NCBI GenBank assembly: GCA_900169235.1
Contig: FWCC01000025.1
Span: 62,001-126,000 of the forward strand
DNA length: 64,000 nucleotides
Direction of reading: 5' to 3'
From: Zarea fungicola
Taxonomy: Eukaryota > Ascomycota > Sordariomycetes > Hypocreales > Cordycipitaceae
Of this stretch, positions 31,511 to 42,690 are shown one piece after another; positions within the stretch are counted from its first letter, which is position 1; each line of letters opens with the position of its first letter. The notes under the pieces are model-generated. The model was not told the DNA's origin and did not search any database. It worked only from the letters and a program-made list of their open reading frames with translations. The position numbers and the translations under genes are program-made.

Positions 31511-32575
31511 CTAGTAAAACGGCATCGTCACCGACTGGGAAAAGTCAACATTCTCCGCCTTGGCCTCGATGCGGTCCGTGCAGGTGCCGAAAATGCGATC
31601 CCAGACGCGCGTCTGCTTGCCGTAGTTGAAGCTCTTCTTCCACCCGCGACGGTGGTGCAGGTCGTGGTCCTCGAGCAGCAGCTCCATGTCGAGCCGCTGC
31701 AGCAGCGGCGTAATGGGCGACGGCACGGTCCCGTACACGCGCAGGCCGCTGTGGCCAAAGATTTCCGAATACGTGACGTACTCGAAGCACATCCACCACT
31801 CGTAAAAGTTGAGCTTGAGCCCGACGGCCCAGAGCGTGGCGAAAGTCAGCAACGGCACGATGATGATTTCGATAATCTCCTGCTCGTCGTCGGCAAAGCC
31901 CGAGTGCACGGCGGTCGGGTGCTTGTTGAGGTGGTGCGTGCGGTGGTACTTCCAGAGCGAGGGCACCTCGTGGCACGCGCGGTGGTACGTGTAGAAGAAG
32001 AAGTCGAGGATGACGCCGTAGAGGCTGAGCTTGAGGAGGAACGGCGGCCAGGAGGTGGCCTCGCTGAAAAAGGCCAGCGGGGAGACGGCCGGGTCGTAGG
32101 CGACGAATGTGGCCATGAGAAGGCGGAAGCCCGCCGTCTTGTGCATCTCGCCGACAATCTTGCCGGCTCCTTCGTTGGGGATGCCGTCGCGGTCGTGCTC
32201 ATCGCCGTCGAGGCAGCCCCAGATGTAGGTCAACTTGCGCAGCATTCGCACCTCGCGAATGGCGATGAGCGTGTAGGCTGTATTGTAAAGCATGAAGATG
32301 CCGAAGCGACCAAGCGGGCGGCCCGTCCAGGAGACCCAGGCCTGGTGCAACAACAGAGGGATGGCTGCGAGGATGACGATGAAGGCGTGCTGCGACCATT
32401 GCCGCATGACGGGCATCTTGGTCGTCTTGGCGAAGACGGGCAGCGGCTTGCCGGGGATGATGGGCGAGATGTTGATGTACGATATGAACTTGTGATAGCT
32501 ATTCCACGTAGAGCGATCTTTTGACTGCCAGTCGGCAGCCATGTTATGGGGGTTGTGCTCTTGAGCGCGCCCCAT
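31511..32575 (-). CDS. Fatty acid hydroxylase / sterol desaturase superfamily protein
   Basis: A single exon of 354 residues from the ATG at 32575. The frame is open further upstream to 32719, but that part is Lys/Gln/Asn-rich, looks like leader sequence, and lies before MGRAQEHNPHN. The three histidine clusters of the non-heme di-iron hydroxylase family are present in order: YHRACHE, YHRTHHLNKHPTAVHSG and LLEDHDLHHRRG. Several hydrophobic segments surround them (for example HAFIVILAAIPLLLHQAWV and LSLYGVILDFFFYTY), as expected for an ER membrane enzyme. The family includes C-4 sterol methyl oxidases, sphingolipid hydroxylases and alkylglycerol monooxygenases; the sequence does not decide which. 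Neighbouring genes give no pathway hint. Confidence 0.85.
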   Translation of the reverse strand: MGRAQEHNPHNMAADWQSKDRSTWNSYHKFISYINISPIIPGKPLPVFAKTTKMPVMRQWSQHAFIVILAAIPLLLHQAWVSWTGRPLGRFGIFMLYNTAYTLIAIREVRMLRKLTYIWGCLDGDEHDRDGIPNEGAGKIVGEMHKTAGFRLLMATFVAYDPAVSPLAFFSEATSWPPFLLKLSLYGVILDFFFYTYHRACHEVPSLWKYHRTHHLNKHPTAVHSGFADDEQEIIEIIIVPLLTFATLWAVGLKLNFYEWWMCFEYVTYSEIFGHSGLRVYGTVPSPITPLLQRLDMELLLEDHDLHHRRGWKKSFNYGKQTRVWDRIFGTCTDRIEAKAENVDFSQSVTMPFY

Positions 32576-34335
32576 GTTGTCGGTTGGCTGTTGGCTGTTG
32601 GCTGTTGGATTGTTGGCGCTCGAGTTACCAGTTTGAGTTTGACAAGCTGGTGGTGAAGTTGGGATTGAGTTTTGGTTGGAATTTCGTCTCGTCTGTTTTT
32701 CCTTCTTTTTTTTTGGCAAAAATGAGATAAAGAATGACTCGGTAATAAGAAAAAATTTGCCAATAGCTAGTTTATTTAATCAAGTCAAATGTCCAAGACA
32801 CGGCAATTAATACCAACGCCAAGGCCAGCCAGAAGCCGAGGTAGCTCTGCCTGAATAGGTCAAGATTCTAACCGCCCCCGCGCGCCCCGATCCAAAACTA
32901 CCGACTTGGGGCGGAGGGCCGGGGAAACAGTGCCAAATGAGGGAGCCACATAGGGCGGGGAGGGTTAGGGAACATGCAGGCACACAGCTTCTTGGTTGCA
33001 CGGGGCACTGGAATGGCGCTCAGGTTAGCCGCACTAGGCTGGCTGTGCTGTGATGTTAGTGGCGAGACATTACACGGCGTATCCGTCCACATGGTAATTA
33101 GCGCAGACTGAGGCAATGAGGGTGGCCTAAGAGATTTCAGTAGTGCGGTGTAAGGCGCATGTGATGATGATTTTAGCTGCTTTTTGGCCCTTTCAGCCGG
33201 CACGCTACCAGCGTATTGGTTAATTGGATGCCATGTGGAGAGTTTAAGAGGTCTGGTCTTGAAGCGGGACGGGAGCACGGAGGAATTAAGTCGCAGCTAG
33301 TAGCGGTGGTTAGCACTGGAGAGCGGGAGCCGAACTTGAGATTGTCATGACTCTGACATGTGAAGGCGCTGGTGGGTAAAGTTTTACAACAATCAAATGT
33401 AATCATAAAGGCACGGACACGACAAGTACTCCGTTTCAGGATTCATCGATCGATGGCCTATTAAAACCCTGCCAAGGACGCTATAATAAATCTCTTGTTA
33501 GATTACGTGGAGAATTAGGGTGTCAGATGATGTCTGGCAGGGATAATGTATAGGCTATATGCCGTCTATGGACCATCCTCACAATTGACAGGTGATGAAC
33601 TGTGAAGCTGGCCTCAAGCAACGGCAAATCACAAGATTTGACATTTGACAAACGGAAACGGGTTCTACTTGTGTATACCAAACTCCTTCATCTTCAATGG
33701 AATGGCAATCAGCTGTCAAGGGAACATGTCTCGCCTCGCCCAGTCCTGCACTGGTCCATGTCAGCCAGGAACAAGCTGTGTTAAGTAGGACAGGTAGAGT
33801 ACGGCAAGTGTGTAAAAGGATACACTAGTTTGTATACTACTTATTTTAAGTTTATAATTTTGTAATCCTCTCCCGTTCCCTTTCCCAAGACTTTTCACGC
33901 CCGTGTCGATCTGAACCGACCTTTGCGCGATGTAGCTGCCGCTCTCACGTCGCCTCACGTCACCTCTACCGAAAGAAAATATGAATATATGTATGAGAAG
34001 GGAAATTCAGTTATATTCCTCAGTTAAAAGCAGTTGATTTTGTCTGGTCCCCTATCTTATCCTATCATGCTCGACAATGCAATATTTCGAGGGCATGGTA
34101 CTGGCATGCGCCTCAATGGGGCTTGATACGCGCCGCTCAAGCCACACCAAATCACGACATGGTCAGATTCGCGTGTCCTGACTCGGTCATCTTTGCAATT
34201 GCACCAGCAGCAAGACAAAGTAAACCGTGAAAATGCATTGAGACGTGGTGGTGTAAATAAAATATATACTTTTTTTTCATCATCAGCAGCCCACTTACCC
34301 ATTCCGTCTGGCGAAAGAGTGACGGGCAACCGGCG
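32576..34335. other. 1.8-kb intergenic region
   Basis: Promoter and leader of the hydroxylase gene on the left and of the unrecognised gene at 34336 on the right. Only short ORFs occur in between and none is convincing. Confidence 0.5.
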
Positions 34336-35595
34336 ATGCCTGTTTTTCCGTATCACGGTCCGCAGTCGCTCGGCGGCGTTGCGGTACGAGTGTTTCCCGT
34401 GTTGAAGAAATGGGGGTTAAAGACGCGGGACGTACCATTGTATCCCATTGGCTGCAGTGCATCACAGAAAACGCTAGACGCGCTCGACAGCCATCAGAGG
34501 CAAAAGTGCGTGTCGATGAACGCCAGATCGCTGTACCACGATCTGGGCGTTGTGGCCTTTGATGGGTGCACGTACCAGCAGACGCAGAGGATTGGGCAGA
34601 TTCTCGCAGATACGGTTGCTTTGGGCGGCCCGGCAGGTCTGGCTGCGATGAGCAGGGGCGGGTTTAGAAAGATGCCTGATAGACTTGATCTTCCGGCCAC
34701 TTTTCCAGACGGAGACGAGGGTAGACCGTTTGTGAGTTTTCATCTTGGCAGTTGACCTTTTTTTTTCTCTTTTCGTGTGTGTTTTGAGGGTGGAAACTAC
34801 CAGTCGCTCTTTTTTTTGTTCCTACTAAAATTGGAAGTCTAGGATTTCACGTCAGGTATAGAACATCTGCGTGAGGCGGCAGTCTCGCATCTACGAGACC
34901 ATTTCCGTCGCAAGGGTTACAGCGACAAGGCAGAGGTTGAGTTTGTGGAGAGGAATACAGCCATTGCCATCCCTGCGGATAGACCAAGTCCCTTTCATGT
35001 ACGTCAGTTTTCTCCCTCTGTGTGTTTTCTCTTTTGCCGCCGATTTTCGCTCTAGATGCCCTTGTTCTCCGGAAAGGATACATTCAACCACTCCGAGCGT
35101 ACTTATTGAGACGGAAATGGCGGAAGCGGGAGCTTGCAATGGACCATTCACACTGACATGGATGCCCCATCCTTTCCATAGGACACGGCATACGAAAGAC
35201 GCCTCCTCCCTGTCGACGTCTACTGGAGAGTTCGGCCTGTCAAGGGACATGATAGCAGTTGTTCCGGTATCAAGATCAACATGAGTCTCTACTCCGTCGG
35301 CACTGGACTCTCGCTCGGTACAGTGTCGCTCACATGCCGAGTCCGCTTTCGGGGGGCGGCCTCGAGCCAAGATGGCGATGGCGGTGACACAACCAAAGCC
35401 GAGAGCAAGTTCATGGCAGATATGGCGGAACAGAATATCAAGGCGGGTGCCGGCTCATCTGAGAGAGATGCGATGGAAGTCGCCTTGGGAGCGTTTCGGG
35501 GTATTTGGGAACTAGAGCAGCAGACGTGGTCTGCCCGCGCGGAAGACGTTCCGCACGGCGGCGGCTTAGAAGAAGAGCTCACATTTACCAATTGA
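34336..35595 (+). CDS. Unrecognised three-exon protein
   Basis: Exons 34336..34731, 34843..34998 and 35182..35595 (introns 111 and 183 nt, both phase 0) encode 321 residues. All three exons are whole-codon and each reads like ordinary protein: exon 1 has VAFDGCTYQQTQRIGQILAD, exon 2 has DFTSGIEHLREAAVSHLRDH, and exon 3 has DTAYERRLLPVDVYWRVRPV and a weakly hydrophobic YSVGTGLSLGTVSLT stretch. The second intron ends with a cactgac branch and ccatag acceptor. A shorter alternative acceptor at 35056 would run into TGA and TAG, so the 183-nt intron is preferred. No domain, signal peptide or membrane segment is recognised. Expression evidence would settle the structure. No function is offered. Confidence 0.6.
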
Positions 35596-36338
35596 AAGAA
35601 ATTGGTGGGGTCAACCGCCGAGATATGCCCGAGGTACCGGAATGAATAGATGTAGAATGAAAGAATCGAAGCTATGAAAGTAGAGAAACCCCCCTGTTTT
35701 ACTCCGGCCTGTGGCTTGGATAACCTGGGTCTACGCCGACCCCGTCAAGTTCTTTGTGTGTGTAATGCAATACAAATTATCAATATGTATATCAAAATAA
35801 ATGTGAAGCAAGTAGAATAAAACCGTCTCAACTATATCTTATATTGAAATACGGGATTATACTTGTAAATAATGTTTTAACTCTTTAATGTGATGCTTAT
35901 TGTACCATGTCCGGCCTCCGGGGGTGGGGAGAAAGGCAGCGCGGGGCAAGACCGGCCAGCGCAAGGGCACTAACTAGCCAACTAGCTAACTAGGGACGGA
36001 ATACGTTGAACCAACGGGGTAATAGTTCTGTCATCCATGGGGCGGGCATCCAAAAATAACTGCCGATTCTGATAATGGCTGTCTAAAAACGGTAAAAATG
36101 GCAAAAGTGGCAAAATGGGCTGTTTAGTTTATCGAATCAACTTTTAGCCTGCAGCTGCTTATGCAGCCCCCGGCAAGAGACTCGGCAATGACAAACTACA
36201 TATAGAAAGGAACTGCTTCGTCTTCTCTTCCTTTTTTTTAAAAAAAATCTCGTCAAGTGTGTTCAGCACTCACTTACCTCTCCTAGGAAAAAGGTTCACG
36301 CCACATAACGAGGCGGTAACCCTTTTTTTTATTACATA
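35596..36338. other. Intergenic, P450 promoter side
   Basis: An AT-rich left half and a GC-richer right half with T/A runs just before the P450 start. No gene is seen. Confidence 0.5.
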
Positions 36339-38111
36339 ATGCTCCTCCTCTACGCCGTCGGCATCGCCCTCGCCGGCGTCGTCGCCCTCTCCGTCCTCCG
36401 CGCCGTGGCCTCACCCCTCCGCGCCGTCCCCGGCCCGTTCCTCGCCCGCTTCACCCGTCTATGGTACCTGCGCCGCGTCGCCCTCGGCAGGTTTGACGCC
36501 GACAACAGGGCCCTGCACCGGCGCTACGGCTCCGTCGTGCGCGTGGCTCCCAACATGTACAGCCTCGCCATCGGACCGCCCGGCGCGGACAATGACGACG
36601 TCATGGCCAAGGTGTACAGCGTGGGGGCCAAGATGCCCAAGTCGGCGTGGTACGAAGGGTGGAAGCACCCGAGCCCGGAGCGGTGGTCGCTCTTCACGGA
36701 CCGCAGCCTGCGCCGCCACGCCGAGACGCGGCGGCGCTTCCAGGCGCTGTACAGCATGACGAGCCTGGTCAGCTACGAGGGGTACGTGGACGGGTGCACG
36801 GCGCTGCTGCTGGCGCGGCTCGACGAGTTTGCTGCTGCCGCTGCATCCACCACGGGGGGGGAGCAAGGGGAAGAGATTGACATGATGCACTGGCTGCAGT
36901 GCTATGCGTTTGACGTCATCGGGGACATTACCTACTCGGCCCGGTTCGGGTTCCTGGATAAAGGGGAGGACGTCCAGGGGCTCATCGCGGCGCTGCAGAG
37001 CACCATGCTGTACTCGACGCTCGTGGGCATCGTGCCGGAGATGCACCCTGTCCTGTACAAGATCCTGGAGCGGTTCGGGGTGGGCGGCGCGGCGGGGAGG
37101 AGCTATCTGATGAAGTTTGTCACGAAGCGGATTGCGCAGCGGCGGGCAGAGAGGGAAGTCGAGGCTGCGGCGGGAAAGAAGGACGCGGTGGCGGCATCAC
37201 AGGATAGTAACGACGACGGGATCCCCAAGGCGCAGAGTTTCCTCGACAAGCTGCTCGACCAAAACGAAAAGGACCCGGACAAGATTACCGACTACCACGT
37301 CTTCATGGTGGGCTTCTCCAACATTGGCGCCGGCTCCGACACGACGGCCATTACCCTCTCTGCCATCATGTACCATTTGCTCCGCAACCCGAGCGCGCTG
37401 GCGGCGCTGCGGAAGGAAGTGGACGGCATGGCGGCGCGGGGCAAGATGGATGACAAGGGCGTTTTGCGGTTCGCCGACGCCAAGGACATGGTGTATCTGC
37501 AGGCGGTGATCAAGGAGGCGATGCGGCTGCACGCGGCCACGGGCCTGCCGCTGTGGCGGGATGTCGTCGAGGGAGGCGCTGTTCTCGGGGGCCAATTTTT
37601 CCCCGAGGGGACGACGGTTGGGGTGAATACGTGGTGCGCCCATTACAGCGAGAGTCTGTTTGGGGAGGATGCGAGCGAGTTTCGTCCTGAGAGGTGGTTG
37701 GAGGGTGAGGGGAGGGTAAAGGAGATGAATGCCTATTACTTGCCGGTACGTTTACCAATACCGCTCTTTTTGCTGTTTCATCTTTCATCTTTCATCGGTT
37801 CCTCCTTCTCTTCCTCTTCTCTTCCTCTTCTCTTCCTCTTCTCTTCTTCCTTGGTTGTCTTTTTCGCATATTGGTGTACTGACTTGGTTTTCTAGTTTGG
37901 GTCGGGCTCGAGGACATGCATCGGTCGCCACATTTCCATGTTGGAAATGACAAAATTGATCCCGCTACTTGTAAATAGATATGACTTTGAGCTGGTGAAT
38001 GGGCAAAGGGAGTGGAATACCTTGAATTTGTGGTTTGTCAAGCCAGTTGATTTCAAAGTCAGAGTTCGACGCAGAATTAGCCAAGGGCCAGTGTTGCATG
38101 AGATCGATTGA
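36339..38111 (+). CDS. Cytochrome P450 monooxygenase
   Basis: Exons 36339..37745 and 37896..38111 (150-nt intron, GTACGT to TCTAG, phase 0) encode 540 residues. An N-terminal membrane anchor (LLLYAVGIALAGVVALSVL) and a Pro-rich hinge (VPGPF) are followed by the I-helix GFSNIGAGSDTTAI (oxygen activation), the K-helix KEAMR (ExxR), FRPERW, and the heme-binding loop FGSGSRTCIG provided by the second exon. Without the second exon the protein would lack the heme Cys, so the splice is required. The ATGLPLWRDVVEGG and FFPEGTTVGVNTW segments resemble the pisatin demethylase-like group of fungal P450s (inference from memory). ER-bound; substrate unknown. It lies about 14 kb from the polyketide locus and is not obviously part of it. 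Confidence 0.9.
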
Positions 38112-41100
38112 GACGACTCTATTTCAAAACCTTGGCAATGTAAAAAACGAAATCATTTAAATTCTTTTAATCGCATTGTTATTACTAGGATTACCATCTC
38201 TTCATTATACTGCGTTGGCTACCATGAGATGCTCTGTCAAAATTCTCTTCTTCTAGTGTAGGGTAGCAGCTTGCACTCAGAATGGCTCATCAGCCACAAG
38301 ACCACATGCAAAAAGCCACAGCGGCAGCCTCAAAACCTTGTATTTGTCCCGATGCTGATATGGGATCATGTTAACTTTGAGGCGTGTTATTACGGTTCAC
38401 ATGCAATTTAATTGTGGTATTGGCACAAAATGGTCAGATTTGGACACCATGGTTTTCCCCCTCTGTTTGCGTGAAGCTGTCCTCCCTCGACAAAGTGGCA
38501 CTAGTAAAACCAGGCCGGAGTGCAGGGACTCGAGACACGTAGTTATGGTTGTCAGTCGGCGACTACCCCACGAAGCAGTGAAGAAATTTTCTTTTTCCCT
38601 TGACCTTACTGGTAGTCTTCTCTCCCATCGTCTTGGTTCGAATGCCAGAAAAGGCGGTGGAAGAAGGACGTTTGTACACGTCCACCACGTTCTCTGGATG
38701 GTCGGTTGGTCAGACGATTGGCTCGCTCCGTTTCATCGTGGCACCAAACAAAGATCGGCAGGCGGGTCAGGACGCTACTGGAGGACGCACTACTACGCTC
38801 TGGGCAAGATGATGGGCCAAAACGAATACTACAGTCTGTCGGCTATGGAGTCCTTTTTGCTTTTGCTTCTGCTTTGCAAGAGGGGCAGCGTTGCTGAGTG
38901 GAGGAGAAATGCAGCCCTGTCGTTATTCTCCAGTGGTTTGCCTGCTGCAATCAATGCAGGTTTGCTGACCCGAGCACAGGTGAAATGTGACGGGGGTCAA
39001 TGGCATGCCAGTAAAAATAAAACGGGGACAGAATTTGTCGATCGGGCATGTGGTTGAAGAATGCCGAGCAAGGGCGATGGGTGCGTGTGTTTTGCCAAGA
39101 AAATTTATAGTGCGAGGCAAAGGCAAAGCTTAAGTTGATGGAGTTTTGAATGAGTGAGTGGTGAGGTGAGACCCCTACTTGGGCTTGGGCTTGTCCTGAT
39201 GTGCATTTCGGATACAATATAGCGCCCTCTATTCATCCGTGACACCCGCCACAGCCGGTGAATGGGGGACGCGCACTTTTGCCCTTGCTAACTTTGTGCT
39301 AGTTACACGGTTACACGGTTGCACCAAAAGCAATGCCGAGGACTGCTGTTTCTGAGTCAAGATGGTGCAATGGTGTGATGATGCGTGTGTAGTGGTTGCC
39401 ATGATGCAGAAACCCCGCTCTTGGGTCTCCCCACACAGCCCATTGTGAATAGAAAGGCTTGCCAGCGATAATCCAGTCGAAGCCGATTTGCAAACAGAGA
39501 GGCCCGAGGTGAGGCATCAAAGGCAGCCGGGGGAGGGGTAAAAGGTGAACAAAACTTTGTTGGTGGTGGTGTCACGGGAAAGAGGTGCGGAGATTTGCGG
39601 CTATTCCAGTCGGACAAGACGGGATGCAAAACGACGAGACGGCATGTAAAAAGACAAGCCAAGGAAGACGGGGATTTTTGCCAACACTCTTTCTTGTTCA
39701 AATTGAATGTTGCTTGCCTAGCAGTTGGTCGGCGTGACGTGGTGCAAGTCGTAAGCTCTTTTGTCAGTGTAGGCAGCGATTTAACTGCTGGTATTATTTT
39801 ATTTTATCTTGTTTTACTACGGGTATGAAAAAAAGGCTAAATATAGAGAGTAAATAGGCAACTTGATAGTAGCCGAGAAAGGCGTACAGGGGTGTGTCTG
39901 ACCATTATGACCGGTAAAAACCCACGGCTGGCTTGACACTGTCGCGTGCAGCCCTGTCTGCCGCAGTGTACCAGTATGCAAGAGGCGTGGAAAATAAATG
40001 GTTATTAATAACAAATCTAACAATAACTAACAATAACAATAACAAATAGAGATAAAACAAGGACATAATTAAAAAAAAAAGGGAGAATGCAAACAATTGC
40101 CGTCAACATGTCCGAGACGGAACACAGGTGCAGCCATTGTCACATTATCACTGCAGTGGCGCATAGTTTGCACATGAAGCAATTTACTGTGCATATGCTT
40201 CCCCACAATGCAGCGCCGTTATTCCTCTAGTTACTAGTTACTAGTAGTCAACTATCGAGCGTCGTTTTTAGGCGGCATCTTGGCACATTATATTGGGCGC
40301 GGCGGGTCATTAGCCACTCGCTTTACACTCGCTTTACACTCGAATTTTTTTTTTCAAGGATCATCTGATCGGTACAAAGTCAAAAGAACTACGGCGCTAT
40401 TCCCGTCCTCCCAAATGCGCTGCGGCATAACTGGAGCAGAGTCGACCAGACAAAGGAGAGGAATGCTGATTAGGCAACGAACCCTCGAGATACTTGGAGC
40501 CGGGTTGGGCAAGGGAGCAGCGTGGGGAACAGCGGAGGGCGCAATCTTGACATTACAACTCTTGTGACGTAGCAATTTAGCATGGTCAACTAACAAACGG
40601 TGCTGCCTGCATCACAATGCTCTGCGCCTTGGATTACACACGATGGTATATGGATGTCGAGTAATAAACGGCCACGGGTTGGTTGCCCACAAAAACACAC
40701 AGACGCACATGCAATAAAATGAACTGAAATGAGAAGAGCGAAATAAACGAAATGAATAAACGAAGAAAAAAAAATGTTAAAAATGTAAAACATGTAAAAA
40801 ATGTAAAAAATAAAAAGCTTCACCCACTGTATCTGGTCATTCTCTGCCACAAGCCACAGTTCAACGCCCATACTGTACTGTTGCGAGATGCGGCAGACCC
40901 TCTCACCCTGGTACGTAGTTTTAACTCGCAACGCCCTTCTCTTTTTTTTACTGCCCTCGGTACATGTCGGCTGGCCGATCTGGGCATTTTTTTCAGATCC
41001 AGGTCCCCGCCCAAAGGTGCTGGGCGCGCACCATTCCCAAGCCGCCTTTTCCCTTCCCCTCTTGGTGATTGCGCGACTAGCATTAGCAACTAGCTAGGGG

Positions 41101-42690
41101 GGGCTTGTTGATTAGCCTTGGAGAGGGGCGAGTCCCGACATGACATGGGTGAACAAGGCCGAATGACCTGCTGCTGGAACGAGTTGGCAGTTGACTGTCC
41201 CACTGAAGTCGCCGCCAATTTGCGCCAAAATGGTACTAACAGTAATCAGGCCCCTGTAACCGGCTAGTGGCTTTAACTAAACAATCCTCACAGCCAGCAG
41301 CCCACAATCTCCTGCTGACAAGTGAGTGCCACAGTGCCTGGTCCAGCGGGTTCTCAGCCACGGCCAACTTTTTTTCTTTCTTCTTTGCCCATTTTATTCG
41401 TCCTGCATTTTTACATCATGGCTTGGCTTGCCGCCCCATGTCCTTGTCCCTTTGGGATGGCTTGCCCCCTGTGCTGCCTGCTAAAATTTATGAGTGGAGA
41501 CACCCTTGTTATTATAGCGGTAGCCTTGTTCTGTTTTTTTGCCTGTGCAAATGGGCGCCGGCGAGCCTAATCTCACAGCGTCCTTCCCGTTCCGGTCCAG
41601 CGGGCGGCGCAACCACTGAAAAGAGTACTGTAATGGCGCCAATGATTGCGGCTCATTCGCCCCCCTGTACGGCTGGACATGAGCCCTGTACGCCATACCA
41701 GCAGCCCTCTAAACCTTGTGTGATTGTATCGTGCCAGCGTCTGCCAGCGCCTGCCAGCCAGCGCCGCCCACCAACGCCTAGCAGCGCCGCTCCCCCGTTG
41801 GAAGGCCTTGGCAAAAGCCAAAAAGAAGGTTGGAAAGGCAAGCCTCCCCCCCCGTCTGCCCCAAGTAACAACGTTGTCCATCGATCATCTATTTGCTTCT
41901 ACAGGCTGCCACCAGACTTTGGCGCTGGCTTTGCGCTGGCCATTGCCTTGGCTTATGCGTTTGTCTTTGCTTGTCTTGCTCATCTTGCGCATCTGGATTG
42001 CCTTGCTTGTCTTGGTTGGCATGTTTTTATTAAATTATTAGTTGCTGTCTGTAGGCTAATACCAACTGAATACTAATAAATGACTGGGTCAGCCCAATGC
42101 ACCACCTAACGAGACCCGTCCAACCCGAAAATCTCACAACATCCCATCCACCATCTTCCCATCCCTCTCCACATTTACCTGGGCGGCCATTTTTTTTTCT
42201 TCTCTTTCCTTCTTCACCACCCACCACCACCACTACCACCAACCTGCCACCGACAACTCTCTCGTGAGGAGCATCACCATCCCCCTCCTGCGACCGGCTT
42301 CAATCCCACCACGCCCGCTCAGGCATCGAATCCTCGACTCCCCATTGCGCTCATTTTATCCGCCTCCATCGTTTGAGCCATCGCCAGCGACCGGCCAATT
42401 GAATCGCATTTTACCACCACCCAATCCTCCATCCTGTCTGTTTGCTTGCTTGCTCCCAGGCCCACAACGCCCATCCAAAAGCAGCAAAAAACACACAACA
42501 ACCCACCACCGGTCCGCATGCCGAATATACTCTGATCAACCCGACTTTTTTCGCGCCACGCAGCTTCGTCCCCCTTCGTCACGCCCAACCGATCCCGTAA
42601 ATCGAACCTCCTCTTCGCTTTCTGCCGTCTGGTCCCCGGCCTTGACACGGTCGCCGGACCTCGCAGAGAGTTGGGAGCCAAGCGCTTCGC
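38112..42690. other. 4.6-kb region without supportable gene
   Basis: The longest frames (38368..39057 and 41267..42076, both +) have no domain, unusual composition and no matching exon partners, and are judged non-coding. Short simple repeats occur near 40017-40050 (AACAAT-type), 40315-40342 and 40750-40815 (A-rich atgtaaaa units). The right end, CT-rich with many cacc motifs, is probably the long 5' leader of the acrB-like gene. Confidence 0.5.
40315..40342. repeat. 11-bp tandem repeat (CACTCGCTTTA)2.5
   Basis: Two perfect 11-bp units and a 6-bp partial copy, followed by a T run. Confidence 0.8.

Noticed and set aside
31397..32524. 375-codon plus-strand ORF
   Set aside because: Antisense shadow of the fatty acid hydroxylase gene, whose histidine boxes prove the minus strand.
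35056..35181. Third exon of the 34336 gene ending in TGA and TAG, suggesting a pseudogene
   Set aside because: Using one 183-nt intron (34999..35181) gives a continuous frame, so the stops are intronic.
38368..39057. 229-codon plus-strand ORF
   Set aside because: No domain, odd composition, no exon partners or secretion signal; likely chance.
41267..42076. 269-codon plus-strand ORF with hydrophobic end
   Set aside because: Reads through low-complexity CT/GC-rich DNA; no family character.
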